DNA of 64,000 nt from positions 119,701-183,700 of the forward strand of contig DAOUDW010000038.1 of assembly GCA_034430895.1 (NCBI GenBank), given 5' to 3'. The DNA is from WVZH01 sp034430895 (GTDB lineage: Bacteria; Chloroflexota; Anaerolineae; Anaerolineales; E44-bin32). Below are positions 19,479 through 28,300 of the stretch, in pieces. Below the pieces are notes generated by a model. The model was not told the DNA's origin. It ran no database searches and saw only the letters and a list, made by a program, of their open reading frames with translations. The stretch's first letter is position 1. Every line of letters begins with the position of its first letter. A program made the position numbers and the translations under genes.

Positions 19479-20726
19479 ATGCGAAAAAGCTCCTTGCGCG
19501 CAATCATCAATCTGAACACCTACTGGTTCGGCCTGCAGTTCATGTGGACCAGCCTGCACGTGATCGTTCTGCCGGCCTTGATACTCCAATACGTTGCCGA
19601 CGAACGCAAGAACACCGCTCTCGGATTGCTGACTTTCCTGGGATATTTCATCGCCGCCGTCATCCAGCCGTTGTCTGGCGCGCTAAGCGACCGCTGGGCC
19701 TCGCGCTGGGGAAGAAGGCGTCCGGCTATCGCCTTCGGTACATTAAGCGACATGCTGTTCCTGGCGCTGATGGCATTCGCCGGGGGCATACCGCTGCTGG
19801 CGGTGGGTTATATCGGCCTGCAATTGACCTCCAACATCGCCCACGGACCAGCCCAAGGGTTGATGCACGACAAGGTCCCGCTTGAGAGGATGGGGCTCGC
19901 CAGCGGAGTGAAGAGCTTTTTCGACATGGCAGGCGTCGCGGCCGCTTCGGTGATCATGGGACGCGTGTTTACGGCGGAGGCGCCCCTCAGTGCGTTCGGG
20001 TGGATCGCATTGGTTCTCGCATTCGGCGCCGCCTTCACCCTGTTCGGCGTCCGCGAGGAGAGCACCGCCGCGGATAAAGATGATCGACCCCTTCATGAGG
20101 TGCTGCGCAGCGAATTTCAGATCGACCTGCACCATCACCGTGCCTACTGGCGTTTACTCCTCGCCCGATTCCTGTTTCTGGCAGGTGTATATGGCATTCT
20201 GGCGTTCGCACAGTACTTCATTCGCGATGCGCTGCAGGTCGAAGATCCGATCCAATTTACAACCAACATGATGACAGGGATCGTGCTTTCGCTCATGGTT
20301 TTTGCTGTCCTTGCCGGTCAGCTCACCGATCGCATCGGCCGCAAACCGATGCACATTCTCGCCGCTGTTTTGGTCTGCATCGGCAGCGTCATGCTCATAA
20401 TCATTCGGGCCCCAACCGCCATCCTGATTTTCGCCGCAGTTGTTGGCGCGGGGTCAGGTATATTCTTGAGTTCCAACTGGGCTTTGGCCAACGATTTCGC
20501 CCCCGAGGGAGAGAGTGGAAAATTTCTCGGGCTCACCAACCTGGCCACCGCGGGTGCCGGCGCCATCAGCCGCCTGCTGGGACCGATTATCGACTTTGGT
20601 AACAACGCACGCCCCGGCGAACACCTGGGTTACAACGTGCTCTTCATCGGCGCGGCCTTGATGGCCCTGATTTCCATACAGATCGTACGTAACGTACCCG
20701 AACAAATGAATCGGAGGCGCAGATAA
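19479..20726 (+). CDS. Major facilitator superfamily transporter, GPH/SLC45-like
   Basis: ATG 19479 with AGAGG (19470-19474) upstream; an in-frame TTG at 19434 is less likely. About 415 residues and twelve predicted membrane spans. The two MFS signature loops are visible: ALSDRWASRWGRRRP between spans 2 and 3 and GQLTDRIGRKP in the second half. The RxGRRRP form and overall pattern resemble glycoside/pentoside/cation symporter or SLC45-type sugar transporters, so a sugar or glycoside is a reasonable guess. The substrate cannot be assigned. A GGGTATAAACG/CGTTTACCC inverted repeat lies in the 27-bp gap before the convergent Fe-S gene. Confidence 0.85.
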   Translation: MRKSSLRAIINLNTYWFGLQFMWTSLHVIVLPALILQYVADERKNTALGLLTFLGYFIAAVIQPLSGALSDRWASRWGRRRPAIAFGTLSDMLFLALMAFAGGIPLLAVGYIGLQLTSNIAHGPAQGLMHDKVPLERMGLASGVKSFFDMAGVAAASVIMGRVFTAEAPLSAFGWIALVLAFGAAFTLFGVREESTAADKDDRPLHEVLRSEFQIDLHHHRAYWRLLLARFLFLAGVYGILAFAQYFIRDALQVEDPIQFTTNMMTGIVLSLMVFAVLAGQLTDRIGRKPMHILAAVLVCIGSVMLIIIRAPTAILIFAAVVGAGSGIFLSSNWALANDFAPEGESGKFLGLTNLATAGAGAISRLLGPIIDFGNNARPGEHLGYNVLFIGAALMALISIQIVRNVPEQMNRRRR

Positions 20727-20753
20727 GACGGGTATAAACGATCCAATCGACGT

Positions 20754-21692
20754 TTACCCTCCTGCCTGTTCGATGAGCTCTCGAATCTCCAGCGGCGGGC
20801 TCTTGGTCGCATCGCGCGCGAGCGTAAGCGCCTGCTCCGGGCAAACGGAAACACACACGCCGCAGCCCATGCACACCGCCTCATCCACAATCGCCAGATC
20901 ACCATCCACCTCGATGGCCCCAAACGGGCATGTTTCGCTGCACTCCCCACAGGCAATGCATTCACTCGGATCAACACGGGCAACGTAACCGGAGCTGGCC
21001 AGCATTCCCGATCCCCGCTGGAAGGAGGCCATCGCCGCGCAGCAGCAGGAACAGCAATTGCAAATCGCATAAAAGCGGCCAAACATGGCGTCCTTGAAGA
21101 AAGCGTGATGTACGTGCCCGCGTTCGTGCTCCGCCTCGAGGATTTTTACCGCTTGCGCTTGGGTAATCCAACGCGCCCGGCCGGGATGATGATCGATTAC
21201 GAAACTGGCAAAAGGTTCGCCAATCACCATACAGACATCCAACGGCAGGCAAGGATTGGGCTTACTCGAACGGCAAGCGCAATCGAGCACCACGATATGG
21301 TCAGGATTTTTGAGCACGATGTCACGCGCCATCGTGTAAGGTATGATCTGCTCGAGATCCCCGAGATCGACATCTTCCTGCACCGTTACCAACTGACAAG
21401 CGGCTTGTGGTGTTACAACCTTGCCATGATAAGTGTCCGCAAATGTATGCTTCACCGCATCAGGGTCGGGTTTCGGTTGAAACCATGCCACGATCGCTGC
21501 CATACGTTTAATCACCCCCGACAGCCAATGCTCACCGCGTCCGACAGCAATGTAGAGATAGAGCCAACGCCCGTAGACATATCCATGGATAAAATCGAAC
21601 CAGGAGTAGTCCGAAACCATTCGCGCTTCTTCGTGAAAAGCGCTCGAACCCTGTGAGCGCCAGAACCACTTCCGTTTACGCTTGTCGGCCAT
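20754..21692 (-). CDS. Cys-rich protein with C-terminal 2x[4Fe-4S] ferredoxin domain (paralog 2)
   Basis: Start ATG 21692 has a strong AGGAGG five bases upstream; 312 residues. It has the same plan as the gene at 17576-18388: CACRSSKPNPCLPLDVC (~residues 136-152), then CNCCSCCC (~209-216), then a double ferredoxin CIACGECSETC and CMGCGVCVSVC. It has a longer N-terminal part (RKRKWFWRSQG... then an aromatic stretch FDFIHGYVYGRWLYLYIAVG) that could associate with the membrane. The order and spacing of the Cys clusters show common descent with paralog 1. No partner oxidoreductase is adjacent. The role is unknown; electron transfer is the natural inference. Confidence 0.82.
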   Translation of the reverse strand: MADKRKRKWFWRSQGSSAFHEEARMVSDYSWFDFIHGYVYGRWLYLYIAVGRGEHWLSGVIKRMAAIVAWFQPKPDPDAVKHTFADTYHGKVVTPQAACQLVTVQEDVDLGDLEQIIPYTMARDIVLKNPDHIVVLDCACRSSKPNPCLPLDVCMVIGEPFASFVIDHHPGRARWITQAQAVKILEAEHERGHVHHAFFKDAMFGRFYAICNCCSCCCAAMASFQRGSGMLASSGYVARVDPSECIACGECSETCPFGAIEVDGDLAIVDEAVCMGCGVCVSVCPEQALTLARDATKSPPLEIRELIEQAGG

Positions 21693-21888
21693 CTCCACCT
21701 CCTGCATCGGCCGGGCGACGATCCATTGGTACATCCGATCTTCTCAAGCATACATTAAAACTAACCCCGATACCCATACTCTCCCTCATGCAGCCATGCC
21801 GTACGATCGAGAAAAACGGCAGCCATACAAATGAGCGGAGAGTGTGTTATCGTTGATCCCAAGATCGAGGGAAGGAGATCCTGCACAC

Positions 21889-22716
21889 ATGCCCATTCCT
21901 ATCACCATCTATACCCGGTCCGGCGGGGAAAAACCGGCGCCTTATCAGGTCGAGAACCTGGCCGCCTTGGCGTTGGTCGAGCCCTCCGGGATTTACACCG
22001 TCGCACGCACTTATCATAGCGATCAAGCCATTTTACTTGACGCGCACTTCGACCGCTTCGAAGAATCGGCGCACCTGGAAAATATCCCCCTCGAACTTGA
22101 TCGCCCGGGGATACGCCGAACCCTGCGTAAGTTGATCGAAGACGCCGCTTTCGAGGAAGCCCGATTTCGCTTAACGATTCCCCGCGAACAGCCCGAGCAG
22201 GTCATCATCGCCCTGGAGCCCCTGGACCTGGAGCGGATCGCCCGCCATCGTGACGGCGTAACAGCCAGCACGCTTCACCTGCCGCGCGATAACCCACGCG
22301 CCAAGAGCACCGATTGGATCGCCGTGCGCAACAATGCCCGCCAGCAGCTTCAACCCGGCGATTATGTCGGCTTGCGGGTCTCGGACGAGGGGACGATCAG
22401 CGAGGGGTTCAGCAGCAACTTCTACGCCATTAAAGACAGTGTATTACGCACGGCGCAGGATGATATCCTCTTCGGCGTCTCCCGCAAGATTGTGCTCACA
22501 GTCGCCCCGGAAATCCTCCCGGTTGAGCTCCAGCCGATCCACGAGAATGAGATCCCGGAACTGCAGGAGGCCTTTCGCAGCAGCAGCAGCCGCGGCGTGA
22601 CGCCGATCGTGCGCATCAACGGAATACAGATTGACGACGGCCAACCCGGTCCGAAGACCCGGGCCATCCGTCGCGCCTTCGACGCCTGGGTGGAAGCGCA
22701 TATCCAACCCATCTGA
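21889..22716 (+). CDS. Aminotransferase class IV (PLP-dependent) family protein
   Basis: ATG 21889 with GAAGGAGA upstream; 275 residues, close to the family length. The fold IV pattern is seen as YTVARTYHSDQAILLDAHFDRF near the start, the presumed PLP lysine in PRAKSTDWIAVRNNA (~residue 140), and the cofactor-phosphate segment GTISEGFSSNFYAI (E..SN.F motif, ~166-179). Class IV enzymes include branched-chain aminotransferase, D-amino acid aminotransferase and 4-amino-4-deoxychorismate lyase. The sequence does not clearly choose among them, though the short N-terminal half favours a lyase or D-amino-acid type. Isolated gene. Confidence 0.75.
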   Translation: MPIPITIYTRSGGEKPAPYQVENLAALALVEPSGIYTVARTYHSDQAILLDAHFDRFEESAHLENIPLELDRPGIRRTLRKLIEDAAFEEARFRLTIPREQPEQVIIALEPLDLERIARHRDGVTASTLHLPRDNPRAKSTDWIAVRNNARQQLQPGDYVGLRVSDEGTISEGFSSNFYAIKDSVLRTAQDDILFGVSRKIVLTVAPEILPVELQPIHENEIPELQEAFRSSSSRGVTPIVRINGIQIDDGQPGPKTRAIRRAFDAWVEAHIQPI

Positions 22717-22787
22717 GTGTAACGGGAATCCTTCCGGGATCACGGATCGTGGGGAGACCGAGAACGGTATACTGTAACCGGATGTCA

Positions 22788-22808
22788 GGGCGGGTTTGAA
22801 ACCCGCCC
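22788..22808. repeat. Perfect palindromic intergenic repeat
   Basis: GGGCGGGTTT and AAACCCGCCC flank one base. It lies between convergent genes. A second stem-loop, TGGAGCT (22836-22842) with AGCTCCA (22856-22862), follows. Neither has a long T run, so they may be REP-like elements or weak bidirectional terminators. Confidence 0.55.
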
Positions 22809-22891
22809 CTACAAGAGTCCAACCTAAAAATCTGTTGGAGCTATCCTTTTAGAACAGCTCCAGAATGATCTTCGAATCACGCATTCGGCCG

Positions 22892-24682
22892 TCAGTCCGT
22901 GAGCGTGCAGCCGTTGCTGAAATCGAGTTCAAGATCGTAGCCACTGGTTTCGGGTGGATTTAAGAAGATAAAACGGATTTGAGTCGATGAAGTAATTTCC
23001 CGATTCGGTGAATCCGTAGCACTCGGAGGTTCATCCTCACCGAACCAGATCATGACACCACCAAGTTCCACTTTGAATAAGGGTGGACCGCTCCACTCTA
23101 ATGTCCATTGATTTAACGTTACCGACGACCCGCTGTAATTGACTGTCCAGCGAACATAGTTTTCAAATTGATTTACAGAGACACCGCTCAAACTCAGCCG
23201 CGCGCACGGATCGGTCGTCGGCGTGAGGGTCACCGTGGGCGTCGCCGTCGGGGGTGGCGTGAGGGTGGTCGTCAGCGTGAGTGTTTGCGTGACCGTGCGC
23301 GTCAGCGTGATCGTCGGCGTGCGCGTGATCGTCGGTGTGCGCGTGATCGTCGGCGAGAAGATACTGGTCGGCGTGAGCGTCGGCGTGCGTGTGGTCGTTT
23401 CGGTGGGCGGCACCGGTGTGTCGGTCGGCACGGGGGTCAGCGTGTTCTCCCCCGCAGCGGCCAGGGTTTCGTTGACGGAGCCGAACGCGTCAGTCTCCAG
23501 TGCCTGCATGGTGGCCGCCACCGCAGTTTCGATCTGCTCGCCGGTGAGATCATCCAGACCGGAGCGGATGGCGACCGCCGTGGAAAGGGCATCGATCGTC
23601 GCCTGGGCGTCCCAGGTGGGTATTGCAGCAATATTACCAGGGTCCTCGTCACCGAGCATGTTGTCAACGATGCGTGAAGCCGCCCAAAGACCGCCAACCA
23701 GCAGCAGGACCAGGAACAAGAGCATCGCCGGCATGGGAATTCGCCTGCCGATCTTTGCGATAATGCCACCGTTGTCGTCGTCGGTTGGCACGATAAAATC
23801 ATCCGCAGTAGGCGGCGGCGACTTGGCGCCCGGTTTTAATCGGCCGGATTCCGGATCGTAAACATCCCGCATCGTTTTCTGGAAGGCATCGTTCATTTTC
23901 GCAATGGAGGGGTAGCGTTCCTTTGGCTCCTTCGCCATCGCTTTAACAATGACCTTCTCGACTTTTGCCGGCAAGTTGGCGTTCACCAATCGAGGTTGGG
24001 GCAAGGGCTCATGTGCATGCATGAGGGCGATCGCCAACGGGGTGTCTGCTTCATAGGGAAGCCGGCCCGTGCAAACTTGATAGAGGATCACGCCCAGCGC
24101 GTATTGGTCAGCGAGATGGCTCACCTTCTCGCCGCGCGCCTGTTCCGGAGCCATGTACGTCGGTGTGCCGATCAAACCCGAACCGGTCAAGGTCATCGTC
24201 GCTTCCGTGATTTGCACGGTGCCGAAGTCGGAGAGCCAGGCGTTTCCCTTCTCGTCAATGAGGACGTTCGAAGGTTTAACATCGCGATGAACGACACCTG
24301 CTTCATGCGCGTATTGCAAAGCCCCGGCGATCTGATTGATGATGATGGCACCCTCTTCGGGACTGAGTGGACGCTCCAGCAAGCGCTCGCGCAGCGTACC
24401 CACTTTCATGTACGGCATGACGATATACGCCATTTCGTCCTGCTCACCATAATCAAGGATCGGCACGATGTTGGGATGCCGTAGTCCCATGAGAACATTG
24501 GCCTCACGCCGAAATCGTGCCAGGAAACCTTCTTCTTCCGCCAATCCCGGAGAGATCACCTTGATCGCCACGACGCGCTCGTTGGTCACGTCGACGGCCT
24601 GGAATACGGAAGCCATCCCGCCGCGGCCGACTTTCTTGACGATCTCGTATTTTCCCAGGATCTTACCGATTAAATACGCCAT
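22892..24682 (-). CDS. Transmembrane Ser/Thr protein kinase, PknB type
   Basis: 596 residues. The kinase domain covers ~1-280: glycine loop VGRGGMASVFQAVD, catalytic Lys in VAIKVI, HRDVKPSNVL catalytic loop, DFGTVQI, and APEQARGE at the substrate lobe. All catalytic residues are intact. One membrane span follows (~residues 322-342, PAMLLFLVLLLVGGLWAA). The outside part has a long Thr/Pro-rich linker (TRTPTLTPTSIF..., ~425-480) and ends in a compact Cys-containing domain (~490-596) with RWTVNYSG and WSGPPLF that may sense a ligand. It has no PASTA repeats. It would phosphorylate cytoplasmic targets in response to an envelope signal; the targets are unknown. It is not in an operon. Confidence 0.92.
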   Translation of the reverse strand: MAYLIGKILGKYEIVKKVGRGGMASVFQAVDVTNERVVAIKVISPGLAEEEGFLARFRREANVLMGLRHPNIVPILDYGEQDEMAYIVMPYMKVGTLRERLLERPLSPEEGAIIINQIAGALQYAHEAGVVHRDVKPSNVLIDEKGNAWLSDFGTVQITEATMTLTGSGLIGTPTYMAPEQARGEKVSHLADQYALGVILYQVCTGRLPYEADTPLAIALMHAHEPLPQPRLVNANLPAKVEKVIVKAMAKEPKERYPSIAKMNDAFQKTMRDVYDPESGRLKPGAKSPPPTADDFIVPTDDDNGGIIAKIGRRIPMPAMLLFLVLLLVGGLWAASRIVDNMLGDEDPGNIAAIPTWDAQATIDALSTAVAIRSGLDDLTGEQIETAVAATMQALETDAFGSVNETLAAAGENTLTPVPTDTPVPPTETTTRTPTLTPTSIFSPTITRTPTITRTPTITLTRTVTQTLTLTTTLTPPPTATPTVTLTPTTDPCARLSLSGVSVNQFENYVRWTVNYSGSSVTLNQWTLEWSGPPLFKVELGGVMIWFGEDEPPSATDSPNREITSSTQIRFIFLNPPETSGYDLELDFSNGCTLTD

Positions 24683-25317
24683 TCGTTCCTATCCCGCAGG
24701 CCAATATCATACAACCAAATGGAAATCCAGACCAACGCATAGACACAAGCCGCACCTCATCGTCAGCCGGACACGTGCGAGTTGCCCGCCATCCCGGCAA
24801 ACAAGATCGGTGCTGAGTATCAATATAGCCCTTTTTTTCGAGAATCCACAAGGTTACGTTTGTCATCCTTCATAAATAAATGCGTCAGAACATTCCTCAC
24901 CACGAAATCCATTTCGACACGCCCAAGCTTATCCGATACTTGGCACAAAACAGGGGAGATAGGGGAGAAATTCCGTTCCCTGGGGCTTCCTTTTAATACA
25001 GCAGATTCAAAGAGTAGGACTGGAAACCTATTTCTAATCAACCTGGAGAATGCTATAAATAAGATGCGTCTTTTGTGGTATATTGGTGTAGGTTCTCTCG
25101 TATAGGTATTAAACAGAATATCCGTATCTCGCAGATGGGAGGCAAAATATTGCTATCTCGTCCCTGCGAGCATATGTATTGGATTGTCGGGGGCTTCAGG
25201 AGGACTGAAGCAAGCGTTGCCAAAGGGAGGCAATCGTTGCACCACTGAACCACAGGCGAGTGACGACGCGCGACTGCAAATCGCAACGATAAAAATCCTG
25301 AACGACGGAGAACGCTT
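24683..25317. other. 635-bp intergenic region with hairpins before the giant secreted protein
   Basis: No convincing gene. The left half (24800-25140) is relatively AT-rich and carries only short unsupported frames. The right part has two consecutive strong hairpins: GCTTCAG (25193-25199) with CTGAAGC (25205-25211), and TTGCC (25217-25221) with GGCAA (25229-25233). They could be a structured 5' leader of the gene starting at 25318. I could not match them to a known riboswitch. Confidence 0.45.
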
Positions 25318-28300
25318 TTGACCTCCCAAACATCAACTTCATCTAAGATCGCCATCGGTCTCGCACCGCTTCTGGTGGCTGCGGGTTTGCTTCTGGCCGA
25401 GAGCGTGCTTGCCAGCCCGATCGTAACCGAGCGGGTAAGTATTGATTCGACAGGCACCGAGGTACTCGGCCCCAGTTCAGATCCCAGCGTCAGCGAAGAG
25501 GGCCGATTCATCGCTTTCTCGTCCGAGGCGACGGGTTTGGTGCCGAACGATACCAAAGGGTTCAAAGATGTCTTTGTCCACGACTGGGCTGAGGGAATCA
25601 CAACTCGCGTCAGCGTTTCGTCGTCCGGGGAAGAGGCCAACGCAGAAAGCAACTCACCATTCATCAGCAACGATGGCCGTTTCGTTGCATTTTATTCCAA
25701 TGCCGACAACCTGGTAGCCGGTGACAGCAACGGCGTCACCGACATCTTCATTCATGACCGCAACGATGGAACGACGGAACGCGTGAGCGTGAATGACAGC
25801 GGCGTTCAGGCAAATGGAGCTTCCAGTTCACCCAGTCTGAGTGCAGACGGCCGTTTCGTTGTTTTTGCATCGGAAGCGGATAACCTGGTCGCCGGGGACT
25901 CCAATGGCGAAACCGACATTTTCCTTTACGATCGGGAACTCGATGAAATTGAATTGGTATCCGTCGCCCTGGTTCCATCCGAATGCGCGAACGGGTCGAG
26001 TAATGCATCCATCATCAGCGCCGACGGCAACTTCGTTGCCTTTGCATCCAATGCCAGCAACCTGGTCCCGAACGATCTTTTGGGCCGCCAGGATATTTTC
26101 GTGCGAGATCGGGTGCAGGGAGTTACCGAACGCGTAAGCATCTCATCAAGCGGCGATGAAGCCAATTTCTCCTGTTACGGACCCGATATCAACGATGACG
26201 GTCGCTTTGTTGCCTTCCGATCAACCGCAACCAATCTGGTTGCAGGCGACACCAACTACTGGCCAGACATTTTCTTACACGATCGACAGAGTGATACCAC
26301 AGAACGTATTAGCGTCGACAGCGATGGTTTGGAAAGCAACGGTGCAAGCTACGAGGCCTCCGTCGGTGTAGACGGCCGCTTCATCGCCTTCCGTTCCAGT
26401 GCCAACAACCTGGTTGCAGGCGATACCAACGGATACACCGATGTATTTGTGCGAGACCGGCAAGGTCTCACCGTACGCATCAGCGTTGACAGTGAAGGTG
26501 TAGAAGCCGATGACTCCAGCTACTACCCCGTCATCAGCTCCGACGGCATGGTCATCGCCTTTTATTCCCTCGCCACCAATCTCATTGATGATCCATTTGA
26601 CACCAACGGTGTTTTCGACGCCTTTGCTCACGGTGAAAAACCGGAAGCGACACCTGAACCGACCGAAGAACCCACCGCGGTTCCGACCGAAGAGCCCACC
26701 GCGGTTCCGACTGAAGAACCCACGGCCGTTCCGACCAAAGAGCCCACCGCGGTTCCGACTGAAGAACCCACCGCGGTTCCGACCGAAGAACCCACGGCCG
26801 TACCAACCGAAGAGCCCACGGCCGTTCCGACCGAAGAACCCACCGCGGTTCCGACCGAAGAACCCACCGCGGTTCCGACCGAAAAGCCCACGGCCGTTCC
26901 GACCGAAAAGCCCACGGCCGTTCCGACCGAAGAGCCCACCGCGGTTCCGACCGAAAAGCCCACCGCGGTTCCGACCGAAAAGCCCACGGCCGTACCAACC
27001 GAAAAGCCCACGGCCGTACCAACCGAAAAGCCCACCGCGGTTCCGACCGAAAAACCCACGGCCGTACCAACCGAAAAGCCCACGGCCGTACCAACCGAAG
27101 AGCCCACCGCGGTTCCAACCGAAGAGCCCACCGCGGTTCCGACCGAAGAACCCACCGCGGTTCCGACCGAAGAGCCCACCGCGGTTCCGACCGAAGAACC
27201 CACCGCGGTTCCGACCGATGAACCCACAGCCGTTCCGACCGAAGAGCCCGGTCCAGGCGTCTGCCCGATATTCCTTGACTTTGAAACCAGCGCCAACGGA
27301 GATGCACTGCAAGCTGGAACGTTCATCGATGATGAATGGGCAGCCTACGGAATCACGATCACGACCGACAATCCAACAGCCCACCCGGCGATGATATTCG
27401 ACACCAGTAATCCTACGGGCAACGATAAAGATCTTGGATCGCCGAATGAAGATTTCGGTGGCCCTGGAGTCGGTAGAGGCGGTGAAGAAGGTATGCCGGG
27501 TGAGAATAGCCTCTCGCTGGACAACGTTTTGATCCTCTCCCAGGATGCCAATCCGAATAATCCCAACGATTATTACGGCGGCGGCAGCTTCTTCTTCGAG
27601 TTCGATCAACCGACGGATGTTTACGAAATCCACATCCTCGACATCGACAGCAACGAACGCGATGGCGTCGTCATCGGCTACGATGCCGACGGAGAAGTCG
27701 TAGGGCGAGAATGGATCGCTGCGCTTGGCGACAACAGCTTCCAGGTACTGCAACTCGGGTTCGAAAACGTAACTCGCTTGAAGGTCAAGCTTGAAGCGAG
27801 CGGCGCAATAGCTGGGCTCGAGTTGTGCCCGAAACAAAACCCCGTTGACCAATCATCGCCGCCAGAACCAGAACCGACGGCTATCCCGACGATGAAACCC
27901 ACGGATGAGCCAACACCTACGCCAACACCTAATTCCAAGCCGGAAGCAACGGCGACACCTCTACCACCGAAGCCCACGAATACGCCTGACGACGAACCAG
28001 GCAACTACGATCCCTCCAAACCCGGGCTCTCGATTTACTCTTGTCTGGATGATGGGAACAGGTTCCATCTACGAATTACCAACATCGGCGCAGCCGGGAA
28101 ATACAGGCTGTTATCCTCCAATGGGAATATCCTCGGCCCATGGTATATGAAAACCGGAGAAGTCGTCAGCCAATTTTCAGATGGCACACCCATCACGACA
28201 ACCATCGAAGACACATGGTCCATTCAATATCGAGATCGTTCAAAGTGGAAGGATACTTCGCTAACGTATGTGAGTTCTGTGGAAGAATTTATCATGAAAG

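Noticed and set aside
26659..27234. CRISPR-like regular repeats
   Set aside because: Units are contiguous with no spacers and encode a continuous linker.
26275..27852. Long minus-strand and other-frame ORFs across the PTEEPTAV array
   Set aside because: The 24-bp repeat is a multiple of three and stop-free in several frames. The resulting peptides are low-complexity and lack start signals; the plus-strand secreted protein explains the region.
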